Shown one piece after another: positions 45,001 to 53,145 of a stretch of 64,000 nt of DNA (its first letter is position 1; every line of letters begins with the position of its first letter). Made by a program: the position numbers and the translations under genes. The DNA lies in assembly GCA_902763155.1 (NCBI GenBank), contig CACWQS010000003.1, positions 1-64,000 of the forward strand, read 5' to 3'. This stretch comes from an uncultured Pseudomonadota bacterium. GTDB lineage: Bacteria; Pseudomonadota; Alphaproteobacteria; RF32; CAG-239. Under the pieces are notes generated by a model that saw only the letters and a list, made by a program, of their open reading frames with translations, had not been told where the DNA came from and did no database searches.

Positions 45001-45521
45001 ATAAATTCATCAAAGTTGCCTTCGGAGAACGCTATTATGCCGAGAATATGGCATATATTGCCAGCGTCTTGAGCACAAAGGCCAACAAATCGCCTGACCA
45101 AGTGCTGCGCGAATACTTTATCAAAGATTTTTATAAAGACCACGTGCAGATGTATCAGAAACGTCCGATTTACTGGATGTTCTCTTCAGAAAAGAACGCT
45201 TTTAACGCACTCATCTATCTGCACCGCTATAACAAAGACACGGTAAATCTGGTCTTAAACGAATATTTGCGCGAATATAAGAACAAACTTCAGGGCAATA
45301 TTAACGCCTGCAATACAATGGAAGAAAGCGGAAAAGCCTCAATGACTTTGAATAAAATCGCATTACAGGCCAATTTGAACGAAGCCGATGATTATGAGCG
45401 CAATATTCTGTTTCCGCTGGCAACCGAAAGAAAAGAAATTGATTTGGATGATGGCGTAAAAGTGAACTATTTGAAGTTCGGTAAGGCACTCCGGAATATC
45501 GGATTAAAGGAGAAAGCATAA
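42015..45521 (+). CDS. pglX: PglX adenine-specific DNA methyltransferase of type I BREX
   Basis: 1168 aa. N6-adenine methyltransferase motifs: VLDPACGSGHILVKAFEVL at about 297-315 (SAM-binding motif I) and CVVANPPYMGGKG at about 475-487 (catalytic NPPY). The C-terminal half (SFANHDLSKQYWIPYNKGGE, WSYISASTFATRYF) is the target-recognition part. PglX marks host DNA at a 6-bp non-palindromic site so that BREX blocks unmodified phage. The methylation site cannot be read from sequence. No premature stop, long homopolymer or repeat tract of the kind used for phase variation is visible. It ends 1 bp before pglZ, so the two are coupled. Confidence 0.93.
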   Translation: MDTSKLKKFAIEARKSLMGIVAAKLDLVLEANSFERRNNPQAIRALEGLIAEIGKEQTIEKVAYTWFNRFIALRFMDVNHYTKIGVVSPAEGQTQPEVLSEAKAGYVDKQVVPADVEQRISALLNGAISSPKPQEEVYKLLLVAYCNAYNKLMPFMFERIKDYTELLMPDDLLSNSSVLTQAVETLDAETCKDVEVIGWLYQYYISEKKDEVFAGLKKGKKISKDDVPAATQIFTPEWIVKYMVENSVGRMWLESHPNKDLQARFKYYMESAEQEGSVKAKLKEIINPNLKPQEIKVLDPACGSGHILVKAFEVLFEIYKVQGYSENEIPEMILTHNIYGLEICDRAAQLSQFAVMMKARQYDRNIFNKVKELNICSIHNTNWIDFSIADELLIGVADKDKATKQIKLLQETFKDAKEYGSIIKVEGLDFDFWDERINYFKNNKTTSFYGQIINGRLRYIIKQAKIMQQQYECVVANPPYMGGKGMDGKLSDYVKNKYARSKGDMFAVFKEVIFNFTRENFFSATINQHAWMFIESYAGLREYFLQNATIISMIHIGLHAFREMNSKVIQSTTYVFRKCSLKDFIATYERLVYDSLTVDKEQVYLEHKAENIYTCKTEGFSSIPGSPIAYWASDRVREIFRNSKPVSDYSTMFQGIITGDNEKFLRLWQEVDFSKVSIGLNSFANHDLSKQYWIPYNKGGEYRKWYGNQDTVVYWKYGPDDKTRGKKNFEDFYLREYFSWSYISASTFATRYFPQGFLWDVTGSGIFTDKKYLYYFMALIGGKIGISLLNIINPTLNYQVENVAIMPIIYDDNKKQQIDALVEQNIAISKDDWDSFEASWDFKQHPLIRFSAYCRGLNDSKYLREVEPRPLGDKISECFAKWKTYKEQQFNQVKNNEEELNRLFIEIYGLQDEMTPEVADKNITISKADEEREIKSLISYAVGCMFGRYSLDAKGLIYAGGDFDANNYQTFEADEDGIIPVLSEHYFTDDIVERFNKFIKVAFGERYYAENMAYIASVLSTKANKSPDQVLREYFIKDFYKDHVQMYQKRPIYWMFSSEKNAFNALIYLHRYNKDTVNLVLNEYLREYKNKLQGNINACNTMEESGKASMTLNKIALQANLNEADDYERNILFPLATERKEIDLDDGVKVNYLKFGKALRNIGLKEKA

Positions 45522-45522
45522 A

Positions 45523-47997
45523 ATGTGTGAGCAAATCAAAAGAACTCTTTTGAATAAATTTGAAAACTCTCGGATTGTATTCTGGTATGATAAAGATAAG
45601 CAATTTACAGAAGATTTTGCCAATTTGGAACTGGATGGCGTGAAAAAGTTGACGATTGGCGAGAATGAATTTGCCTTAAAATACCAGATTTTGAAAGAAG
45701 AACCGAACCAAAAGTTTTTGCTCTACAAACCTGCTGAAAAGCCGGTGGATGCGCAAAACTGGCTATTAGATGTTTTGCTCGCAAATGCTGAATTTCACGC
45801 TGAACAATGGGCTTTAACGCTTTCCGAACTCGGTTTGGGTTCGGAATTCTCCGAAATCACCAAAGAACACGAGTTTTTCTTTAAGAGTAAGGAACGCAAA
45901 GAAAAACTGAACGCCTTGCTCGGTAAAAGCGAGACACATAAGCAAATCAGAATGAAAATGCTCTTTGTGATAAGCAAAGCCGAAGGTGATATCAATTCGG
46001 TGGTAGAAAGCCTGCTGCACGAGTATGCTAATGGTAAGAATGAAATGATGAACGCTATTAGCAAAAGCAAACTTGATGGTTTCTTATATGACAGAATGCA
46101 GGAATCCTATGGTTACAGTTCATCTGCGCCAAATGTAAAAGATTTTATCATCAACACCTTTGAGCGCAGTTTTACAAACGATATGGATGGTGCTGCAAAT
46201 TCGGGCACAGGGGCTAAAATCTTTCTCAACCAATGGAAGAATGATGTTCGCTATGCTGCTGATTTTGAAAAGATTTCCAACGAAGTAGCAGATATCTTAA
46301 AAATTGAAGACAAGGTATATCAGAAAGACTACAAATCTTTGGTGGCAGTAGATTATTTTGAGGCCATTGATAAACGAATTATTGCCGCATTGATAGAAGA
46401 TTTATGTAAAAGAACTATCAATCCGAAAGATATGTTTGATATTATAACTCAACGTCGCACAATGAAATGGTATAAAAAGTATGAGAATTTGTATCAGGCA
46501 TTATGGTATGCCGTTGCATTTGTGGAAATGGTGGAAAAAGAAGAACATTTCGTAGTCAATTCCATCAGCACCGGTATTGAAAACTATACAAACACTTGGT
46601 ATAAAATTGACCAATATTATCGGAAGTTTATATATCATTTGAAGGTTTCCGGACAAGTCAGCGGTTTTGAAAAGTTGGTTGAAAACATAGAGAATCTGTA
46701 CTCTAACAAATATTTGCTGAATATGAATGACAGTTGGCAGCAGCAAGTAGATAAGAAGACAGTATGGGAATTTGACTGCATAGACCGTCAGCGTGATTTT
46801 TATCAAAAGTATGTAGCAAGCAGCAAAACCAAGCAATGTATCATTGTTTCGGATGCACTTCGCTACGAAATCGGCGAAGAATTGACAGCACGTATTCGTC
46901 AGATAGACCGTTTTGATGCCAAGTTAAATAAAGCAATTACGGGACTTCCGAGTTATACGCAACTCGGTATGGCATCTCTATTACCTCATAATGCGCTTGA
47001 AATCATAGAAAAAGATTTGACTGTAAACGCAGATGACGTATCTACATCCGGCTTGGATAACAGAAATAAGATTTTGCAACAAAAAGCAACCGGAGCCTTG
47101 GCATTAAAAGATACGGATATCTTAAATAGCGGTATTGAGAGATTGCGTGAAGTCTTTAAGAACATCAGCACAGTCTATGTATTTCATAACAAAATTGATG
47201 AAATTGGCCATAGTTTAAGTTCGGAAGAACAGGCATTTGAAGCAGCAGAAGATACGATAGAAGAGTTAAAAAATATAGTAAAAAGACTGGCAAGTGCCGA
47301 CATTTATAACATTATCATTACTTCCGACCACGGCTTTATCTACCAAAATAAAGATTTAGATGAAGATGAATATTTGGGCGTAGAACCGGTTGGCGACGTT
47401 ATTAAGAAAGACAGAAGATTTGTTGTCGGCAGGAACCTGAAGGAAGATAATTCATTTATGAAGTTTAGTGCGCAAAATCTTGGTCTGCGCGGTGATTTGG
47501 AATTCCAGTTCCCGAAATCAATAAACCGTTTAAGACTACAGGGTGCTGCGCGCAAATTTGTACACGGTGGTGCAAGTTTGCAAGAAATTATCGTTCCTAT
47601 TGTAACTATCAATAAAAAACGCCAAAGCGATATCAGTAAAGTTGAGGTAGAAATGATGCGCTCTACGGACATTATTTCTTCCAATCAGTTGGTCGTAACA
47701 TTGTATCAGAAAGATATTGTGAACGATAAGGTGCAAAAGAGAGTTTTGCTTATCGGGCTGTATAATAAGGCCGGAGAACTGATTTCAGAACAAAAAGAAC
47801 TTATTTTTGACAGTATAAGCACTGAAACAAGAGATAGAGAGCAGCAGGTAACGCTACTTCTGAACAAAAATGTTGATAATGAAAATAATCAAACGGTTTA
47901 TTTGAAGTTAAGCGAACCGGAAGAAGATACAACCTATGCTAAAGAATATAAGTCTTTAGTATATACGGTTAGAAAAACATTTACTATGGATTTTTAG
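45523..47997 (+). CDS. pglZ: PglZ alkaline-phosphatase-superfamily protein of type I BREX
   Basis: 824 aa. Metal-binding motifs of the alkaline phosphatase superfamily: QCIIVSDALRYEIGEEL at about 438-454 and NIIITSDHGFIYQ at about 595-607, with FHNKIDEIGHS between them. PglZ is a core BREX protein with phosphatase/nuclease-type activity reported in some systems. The length matches type I PglZ (about 820-880). It begins 1 nt after the pglX stop and ends 15 bp before brxL. Confidence 0.92.
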   Translation: MCEQIKRTLLNKFENSRIVFWYDKDKQFTEDFANLELDGVKKLTIGENEFALKYQILKEEPNQKFLLYKPAEKPVDAQNWLLDVLLANAEFHAEQWALTLSELGLGSEFSEITKEHEFFFKSKERKEKLNALLGKSETHKQIRMKMLFVISKAEGDINSVVESLLHEYANGKNEMMNAISKSKLDGFLYDRMQESYGYSSSAPNVKDFIINTFERSFTNDMDGAANSGTGAKIFLNQWKNDVRYAADFEKISNEVADILKIEDKVYQKDYKSLVAVDYFEAIDKRIIAALIEDLCKRTINPKDMFDIITQRRTMKWYKKYENLYQALWYAVAFVEMVEKEEHFVVNSISTGIENYTNTWYKIDQYYRKFIYHLKVSGQVSGFEKLVENIENLYSNKYLLNMNDSWQQQVDKKTVWEFDCIDRQRDFYQKYVASSKTKQCIIVSDALRYEIGEELTARIRQIDRFDAKLNKAITGLPSYTQLGMASLLPHNALEIIEKDLTVNADDVSTSGLDNRNKILQQKATGALALKDTDILNSGIERLREVFKNISTVYVFHNKIDEIGHSLSSEEQAFEAAEDTIEELKNIVKRLASADIYNIIITSDHGFIYQNKDLDEDEYLGVEPVGDVIKKDRRFVVGRNLKEDNSFMKFSAQNLGLRGDLEFQFPKSINRLRLQGAARKFVHGGASLQEIIVPIVTINKKRQSDISKVEVEMMRSTDIISSNQLVVTLYQKDIVNDKVQKRVLLIGLYNKAGELISEQKELIFDSISTETRDREQQVTLLLNKNVDNENNQTVYLKLSEPEEDTTYAKEYKSLVYTVRKTFTMDF

Positions 47998-48012
47998 GAA
48001 AGGTTTTGAGAT

Positions 48013-50109
48013 ATGAATAGTTTGGATACGAAAATAAACGATGTATTTCCTGGATGCGTTGTTAGAAAAGACTTGGTTAAAGAGGTCAAAGGCAACGCTA
48101 TTGTGCCATCATACGTATTGGAATACTTGCTCGGACAGTATTGTGCTACAAATGATGAAGCAACAATAAATGCAGGAATTGAGTCGGTAAAAGAGATTTT
48201 GGCCAAACACTATGTTCATAGAAATGAAGCCGAACTCATTAAGTCATATATTAAGGAAAAAGGCCGCTATAAGGTTATTGATAAGATTTTTGCCGAATTG
48301 GATGAAAAAAATGACTGTTACCGCCTGACATTTTCAAATCTGGGCATCAGCAGAGTTTTGGTAGATGCGGAAACTGTTAGTAAAAAACATCCTCGTTTGT
48401 TGGTCTCCGGCGTTTGGTGCTTGGCCGATTTGGAATATCATTTTAGCGAAGATACAAATGAATGCCCGTGGGTATTGTCCTCAATTAAGCCAATCCAATT
48501 ATCCCAGTTTAATTTTGATGACTTTAAGGAGAAACGTAGCAAATTTACGACAGATGAATGGATTGACTTGATTTTACAAAGTATCGGATTTAATCCGGAA
48601 ATGTTAAGCCGTAGAAACAAATTATTGCAATTAGTGCGTCTTATACCATTCTGTGAACGAAACTATAATTTGATTGAATTAGGGCCGAAAGGAACAGGTA
48701 AATCGCATATTTATACCGAGTTTTCGCCTCACGGAACACTGATTTCCGGTGGAGAGGTAACAGTAGCAAAATTATTCGTTAATAACTCTAAAAAGCATAG
48801 TATCGGGCTTGTAGGATATTGGGATAATGTTGCTTTTGATGAATTTGCAGGACAACAAAAGAAGGTAGATAAGGCCTTGGTTGACATTATGAAAGGTTAT
48901 ATGGCCAACAAATCCTTCTCTCGCGGTGTAGAAACATTAGGCGCAGAAGCCTCTATGACCTTTATCGGCAATACAAAACATAACGTTCCATTTATGCTGA
49001 CACATTCCAACTTATTTGAAGAATTACCAGACAAGTATTTGGATTCGGCATTTTTGGATAGAATACATTTTTATATTCCTGGCTGGGAAATTGATGTTAT
49101 TCGGAACGAATTATTTACAACAGGTTATGGCTTTGTAGTAGATTATTATGCCGAAGTTTTGAAATATCTACGTAATTATGACTATTCCAATGAATATAAA
49201 GAAACTATGGAATTGTCATCAGATATCTCAACACGTGATAGAGATGGCATTAACAAGACATTCTCCGGACTAATGAAGATAATTTATCCGAATAAAGTAG
49301 CCACATATGAAGAAAAAGAAGAGTTGTTAAAGTTTGCTATGGAAGGAAGAAAGCGTGTTAAAGACCAACTTTTGCGTATTGATAGCACATTCCCTGCAAC
49401 TGATTTCTCTTATATCAAAAGCGGCGGAGAAAAAGTAAAAGTTACCACATTAGAGGAAATTCAATATAAAGATATGTATCACGGTACGGTAACAACCGCA
49501 GAATTTGATAAGCCTGAAGTGGAAGAAAGTACAGATAATGATACAGTTGAAACAACAAGCAACATTGATAACGATATTAAAGAACTTTTGCAACAGCCGG
49601 CTGAAAAGAAAGAAGAATTGAAGGAACAACATCTGACTTTTGCTGAAGGACAACTTGGTGTTACCTACGAAAAACTGTTTGCTCCGTATATTAAGGGGGC
49701 AAAACATATAACAATAACAGACCCATATATTCGGAATGTATTCCAAACATTGAATTTGATGGAGTTTTTGGAACTTATTGAACAAAATAAGGCCGTAGCA
49801 GATGAAGTTTATGTGGAATTGATAACGACTACTGATGAAAACACTATAGAAATGCAAGAGAACAATTTTAAGCAGATAGAGTCATCTTGTTATGCCCTGG
49901 GCATTAAGTTTTCATATAAGTTTGATTCCACAATTCATGCTCGCAGCATTGTAACGGATACCGGTTGGAAGATATCTTTGGATAGAGGTTTGGAAATCTA
50001 CCAAAACTGCGAACGTAAAGACTTCTTTGCCTTTACAACACGCCTGCAAAAATATCGTCCATGCAAACAGTTTGAAGTAACGTATATCAAACAGGAGGTT
50101 GAAGAATAA
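48013..50109 (+). CDS. brxL: BrxL Lon-like AAA+ protein of type I BREX
   Basis: 698 aa. Walker A LIELGPKGTGKSHIYTEFSP at about 220-239; Walker B region LVGYWDNVAFDEFAG at about 271-285; sensor segment ASMTFIGNTKHNVPFM. The C-terminal part (ITDPYIRNVFQTLNLMEFLE) is the Lon-protease-like domain of BrxL. In known type I systems BrxL is needed for defence but not for methylation and forms DNA-bound multimers. Its stop overlaps the next start by one base, so the following membrane protein is co-expressed. Confidence 0.92.
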   Translation: MNSLDTKINDVFPGCVVRKDLVKEVKGNAIVPSYVLEYLLGQYCATNDEATINAGIESVKEILAKHYVHRNEAELIKSYIKEKGRYKVIDKIFAELDEKNDCYRLTFSNLGISRVLVDAETVSKKHPRLLVSGVWCLADLEYHFSEDTNECPWVLSSIKPIQLSQFNFDDFKEKRSKFTTDEWIDLILQSIGFNPEMLSRRNKLLQLVRLIPFCERNYNLIELGPKGTGKSHIYTEFSPHGTLISGGEVTVAKLFVNNSKKHSIGLVGYWDNVAFDEFAGQQKKVDKALVDIMKGYMANKSFSRGVETLGAEASMTFIGNTKHNVPFMLTHSNLFEELPDKYLDSAFLDRIHFYIPGWEIDVIRNELFTTGYGFVVDYYAEVLKYLRNYDYSNEYKETMELSSDISTRDRDGINKTFSGLMKIIYPNKVATYEEKEELLKFAMEGRKRVKDQLLRIDSTFPATDFSYIKSGGEKVKVTTLEEIQYKDMYHGTVTTAEFDKPEVEESTDNDTVETTSNIDNDIKELLQQPAEKKEELKEQHLTFAEGQLGVTYEKLFAPYIKGAKHITITDPYIRNVFQTLNLMEFLELIEQNKAVADEVYVELITTTDENTIEMQENNFKQIESSCYALGIKFSYKFDSTIHARSIVTDTGWKISLDRGLEIYQNCERKDFFAFTTRLQKYRPCKQFEVTYIKQEVEE

Positions 50110-50507
50110 TGTGGGAAAATGTGTGTGAGTTATTTAAGAAAATAAGTGATTGGGGCGAAAATAACTTTTGGCTTGCACTATGTGTCGCAATTATCGCGTT
50201 TATGCAATGGAGAACAAGTGAAAAACAAAGAAAACAAGATTTGTTTGATAAACGGTTTGAATTTTATAATAAATTAAAAAATATTTACTTTTCTATGCCC
50301 GAAAAGAAAAAAGCAGGGTTGAATCCATATTTAGAAGCAGAAGATTTATTCCCATTAACATCAGAAGCATTATGGCTATTTGGAGAAGATATGGTTAAGG
50401 TATTGTCTGATTTAGTGGGAACAGAATTAGAAGAGGACGATAGATGTTTTAATAACTTACCTGAACATGTTGAAAATATTTTTAACAAATATATGAAAGT
50501 TGACTAA
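50109..50507 (+). CDS. Single-pass membrane protein translationally coupled to brxL
   Basis: 132 aa. One N-terminal membrane span (FWLALCVAIIAFMQW, about residues 20-34), then a charged cytoplasmic helix (RTSEKQRKQDLFDKRFEFYN) and an acidic tail. The ATG shares its A with the brxL TAA. Such a small membrane protein is not one of the six canonical BREX components; possible roles are membrane anchoring or a second defence step. No family recognised with confidence. Confidence 0.65.
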   Translation: MWENVCELFKKISDWGENNFWLALCVAIIAFMQWRTSEKQRKQDLFDKRFEFYNKLKNIYFSMPEKKKAGLNPYLEAEDLFPLTSEALWLFGEDMVKVLSDLVGTELEEDDRCFNNLPEHVENIFNKYMKVD

Positions 50508-50511
50508 TAAT

Positions 50512-50679
50512 ATGGCCATATTAGTTTTAATTATCATCGGAGTTGTGATTTGGTTGATTATCGGGAGTGATAACCAAAAGCCGAAGAATGCAATACATCA
50601 TCGCCAAAGCAAGGCTGATAAAGAGTTTGAAGATATGTATTTCAACGGTGCTTCGGGCGATGATATTGATGACTTTTAA
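50512..50679 (+). CDS. 55-aa membrane-anchored acidic protein at the end of the BREX operon
   Basis: ATG 50512 lies 4 bp after the previous stop. The sequence is one hydrophobic helix (ILVLIIIGVVIWLIIG) followed by a hydrophilic segment with HHRQSKADKEFEDMYF and an acidic end (GDDIDDF). The stop at 50677-50679 directly abuts the stop of the convergent gene at 50680. The ribosome-binding site is weak, so translation may depend on coupling to the preceding gene. Too short for most gene finders. Confidence 0.55.
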   Translation: MAILVLIIIGVVIWLIIGSDNQKPKNAIHHRQSKADKEFEDMYFNGASGDDIDDF

Positions 50680-51198
50680 TTAAGCCGCTTGCATTGTTTG
50701 CACCTGCTTAATCATCCAATCAATCTGCTCTTTGGTAACACCTTGAGCGAAAAAGATATTTTCTAACTGGGAAATCCGTAATTCAGCGTAAAACAGTTTA
50801 TCATTCAGCGCAGAGTTATCTCTTTCCAGCGTATCTATACGGATTTGAGCCATTTCAAGTTCGTGCTTACAGTAATTCAAATCACGGAGATAATTATCTT
50901 TTTCTTGTTTCAGCATCCTTTTATCCATATTACGCATATCCTCAATAATCGGTGGAAATTCTTTACCTGTATAGGCTAAATGGCGGCGACCTTTATCATC
51001 TTTGGCTTCCATAATATATCCAAAGTCTTTTAACTCTTTAAGTGCTTTTCTAACGGTATCAGGTTTAACATTAACACATTTACCAATGTATTCATTGTTA
51101 CCGAAGAATGTAGGACTTTTGGGATTTTTGGTGCGATAGATAACTAATTGCAAGATTTCACGTTGGGTTAATGACAATTCACTTTGACTTCTACTCAT
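50680..51198 (-). CDS. Winged-helix DNA-binding protein with C-terminal coiled coil; candidate iteron-binding initiator or regulator
   Basis: 172 aa. Residues 1-80 form a winged helix (LTQREILQLVIYRTKN; YIGKCVNVKPDTVRKALKEL; GYIMEAKDDKGRRHLAYTGK). Residues about 85-150 are a coiled coil (YLRDLNYCKHELEMAQIRID). It is transcribed away from six iteron-like repeats that start 55 bp upstream of its ATG. The layout (small winged-helix protein plus 20-22-bp-spaced repeats and an AT-rich region) recalls a replication-initiator locus, but the protein is short for a Rep and could instead be an autoregulated repressor. Confidence 0.6.
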   Translation of the reverse strand: MSRSQSELSLTQREILQLVIYRTKNPKSPTFFGNNEYIGKCVNVKPDTVRKALKELKDFGYIMEAKDDKGRRHLAYTGKEFPPIIEDMRNMDKRMLKQEKDNYLRDLNYCKHELEMAQIRIDTLERDNSALNDKLFYAELRISQLENIFFAQGVTKEQIDWMIKQVQTMQAA

Positions 51199-51202
51199 TT
51201 TA

Positions 51203-51241
51203 TTTCCTTATAAATTCATTTCATAGATATTTATCAGGAAA
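51203..51241 (-). promoter_or_regulatory. Long leader hairpin covering the ribosome-binding site of the winged-helix gene
   Basis: TTTCCTTATAAAT (51203-51215) and ATTTATCAGGAAA (51229-51241) pair at 12 of 13 positions. The arm near the ATG includes the AAGGAAA Shine-Dalgarno; the distal arm is the shared TCCTGATAAATAT motif. Confidence 0.6.
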
Positions 51242-51252
51242 AATGTGGCTTT

Positions 51253-51382
51253 GGCACGTATATCCGTCCTTTGGCATCTATATCCGCTATTTTGGGTATT
51301 TAAGGCACGTATATCCGTTTTTAGTGGCACTTATATCCGAAATTCTGGCATCTATATCCGTTTTTGGCGGCATCTATATCCG
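51253..51382. repeat. Six iteron-like repeats GGCAYSTATATCCG
   Basis: Copies start at 51253, 51273, 51304, 51326, 51347 and 51369, all in the same orientation. Four are spaced 20-22 bp and one gap is 31 bp. Variants: GGCACGTATATCCG (2), GGCATCTATATCCG (3), GGCACTTATATCCG (1). Spacing of two helical turns is typical for cooperative binding of an initiator or repressor. Confidence 0.85.
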
Positions 51383-51942
51383 CCTTTGAATTTTCAAACC
51401 CCTTATGGAATAAGGCTTACAAGGTGATTTTTTGCTCCTATAATATAATTAAAATATAAGAAAACATATATTATAATAGAGCCTTTTTCCTTTGGAATTA
51501 AAATAGAAACCGAATTAAATCAAGTCAATTTCCTGATGAATTTATGATAACTGATTCGGGTAATTTAAAGCAAAAATAAAATCCGCAATTTATAGCGAAA
51601 ATAATATTGACGACAAATGACTCGCCTAAAATACGAAGGTCAGATTAACGGATAACAAAATCAAAGGGAAAATGGAAATTCGGTGGGCGTGGTGCTTTTC
51701 GCTGGGCGGCGATAACAAAAAGCAGCATACTGGGATATGCTGCCAAGTTAAAATGAAATTTATTGTAGAAACAATACGAGCAGAAATCTGCTACACAAAT
51801 ATTTATCTGGATTTTATCGTTATTCGCCATCAAAAAATTATCATTTTCATTTTTGTTCAAACCAAAATCAGCAAATTGCTCCTGATAAATATTTTTGTGA
51901 GGGAAACTCACACAATTAACGTTAGAAACAATAGGAGTTGAA
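51383..51942. other. AT-rich gene-free region beside the iterons
   Basis: Very AT-rich (TAATATAATT, CATATATTATAATAG near 51440-51480), with a hairpin GCAGCATA/TATGCTGC at 51722-51743, the shared TCCTGATAAATAT motif at 51880-51892 and a hairpin TGTGAG/CTCACA near 51896-51912. I see no convincing ORF. It could be a DNA-unwinding region next to the iterons or simply the promoter region of the ankyrin gene. Confidence 0.45.
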
Positions 51943-52560
51943 ATGATTGAAAAGTTTAATCAAGAAGATAATAGTTACACCCATTACATTCATATTTCAG
52001 AATTTGAAAAGTTTTGCGAAGGCGTAAAGAAAATTAGCAATCGCATTAAATACGAAACTTTTGGTGAAGAACCAGACGAAAGTGAGTTCAACGGAGAATA
52101 TCATCTTATAATTGACGATGCCAAGAGTTTGGAAGATTGTATCAAAACTCAAGCAAATGACAACGTAGAAGCCATATTTGGAATGTATCGTGGCAGTTTT
52201 TTATTGGAATGCTGCTTACGTAGTGCTGGTCTTGAAGGTATAGAATATCTGATAGACAGAGGTGCCGAAATTAACAGAACCAATGTTTTAGGCGACAATG
52301 CTTTACATATGTTAGTCTTAAATGAAAATATGGCAGAAGAAAACAAAATTAAAGCCGCTCAAATATTGATTGATAAAAGTATTGATGTCAATCGCCCGAA
52401 TATTAGAATGGAAACGCCATTGATGGCAGCATTAAACCATTTGGAATTTGATGTAGCAAGCCTTCTGATTGATAATGGCGGATACATTTTAAGACCACCA
52501 GCACAGAAAGAAACTGAAGACAATTCAACCAAAGAGAACACAGAAAAGACAATCAATTAG
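51943..52560 (+). CDS. Ankyrin-repeat protein 1
   Basis: 205 aa. After an N-terminal region of 75 residues, about three ankyrin repeats follow: LEGIEYLIDRGAEINRTN, VLGDNALHMLVLNENMAEE, IKAAQILIDKSIDVNRPN, METPLMAALNHLEFDVASLL. No signal peptide. Ankyrin repeats mediate protein-protein binding; in islands they occur in toxin-immunity, anti-defence and effector proteins. Start supported by AGGAG 5 nt upstream; the leader also holds a TCCTGATAAATAT motif whose CTCCT can pair with AGGAG. Confidence 0.75.
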   Translation: MIEKFNQEDNSYTHYIHISEFEKFCEGVKKISNRIKYETFGEEPDESEFNGEYHLIIDDAKSLEDCIKTQANDNVEAIFGMYRGSFLLECCLRSAGLEGIEYLIDRGAEINRTNVLGDNALHMLVLNENMAEENKIKAAQILIDKSIDVNRPNIRMETPLMAALNHLEFDVASLLIDNGGYILRPPAQKETEDNSTKENTEKTIN

Positions 52561-52592
52561 AAAAAAAAGTCCTTATAAATTTACCTGTCAGA

Positions 52593-52617
52593 CCGCTACG
52601 GAAACGTGGCGGTTTTT
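52593..52617. terminator. Terminator between convergent genes
   Basis: CCGCTACG-GAAA-CGTGGCGG followed by TTTTT; A-run on the other side, so bidirectional use is plausible. Confidence 0.85.
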
Positions 52618-52930
52618 ATTTTATACATCTTCTGATGGCACCGTTGGCTTCTCTTAAACGTCCTGCGGCATAGATAAGTTTTTCATACTGTTTGGCTTTT
52701 TGGATTTTTTCCTGCTGGCGGAATATATAGAACAGTTTGTTTTCCAACACTTCGCATTCTTCGGCTAAACCTTGCAAAATGTCATTTGTGGATGCTGTAT
52801 CATCTTCCTGCAAAACCTCATAACTGGATATATCCTTGCAATGTCTGCCCAAATAAGCATCCATTTCCTCACGGTTTTCAAAGAATTTATAGCCTTTGCG
52901 GTTTTTAATCGTTTCAATCAACACTTTCAT
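52616..52930 (-). CDS. Unrecognised small helical protein
   Basis: 104 aa, soluble. A beta-like start (MKVLIETIKNRKGYKFFENR), then long helices with heptad character (LAEECEVLENKLFYIFRQQE) and a basic end (GAIRRCIK). AAGGAGCAG precedes the ATG. The leader has CCATAAATATC, a weaker version of the element's shared leader motif. No family recognised. Confidence 0.55.
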   Translation of the reverse strand: MKVLIETIKNRKGYKFFENREEMDAYLGRHCKDISSYEVLQEDDTASTNDILQGLAEECEVLENKLFYIFRQQEKIQKAKQYEKLIYAAGRLREANGAIRRCIK

Positions 52931-53052
52931 TTCTGCTCCTTATGCTCTATAAAGATATTTATGGGAAATTTTTTTACGAATCAAACCATTGAATTTAAAA
53001 GAAAATCATGTAGAATCATGGGCTTATGTGCATTTTTTTATTAAAAAAGTGC

Positions 53053-53082
53053 TTGACAAGCGATTCTTGGCATGTTTAAATC
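53053..53082 (+). promoter_or_regulatory. Promoter of the second ankyrin operon
   Basis: TTGACA at 53053 and TAAATC at 53077 (18-bp spacer), preceded by TGT as a partial extended -10. It drives 53146-54230. Confidence 0.55.
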
Positions 53083-53145
53083 ATAGGTGAAAAGTGAATT
53101 TATAACCAACTTGTCCCACTTTAAGCGGACTAAAAGGAGACTAAA

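Noticed and set aside
42015..45521. Phase-variable pglX
   Set aside because: No long homopolymer, tandem repeat or inverted crossover site is visible in the gene, although recombinases are nearby.
51253..51382. Regular short repeats that might suggest a CRISPR array
   Set aside because: Repeats are 14 bp with 6-17-bp gaps and no cas gene is nearby; spacing fits iterons or operators.
51645..51941. Overlapping ORFs of 88-89 aa on both strands beside the iterons
   Set aside because: Both lack ribosome-binding sites and span hairpins; neither resembles a family, so the region is treated as non-coding.
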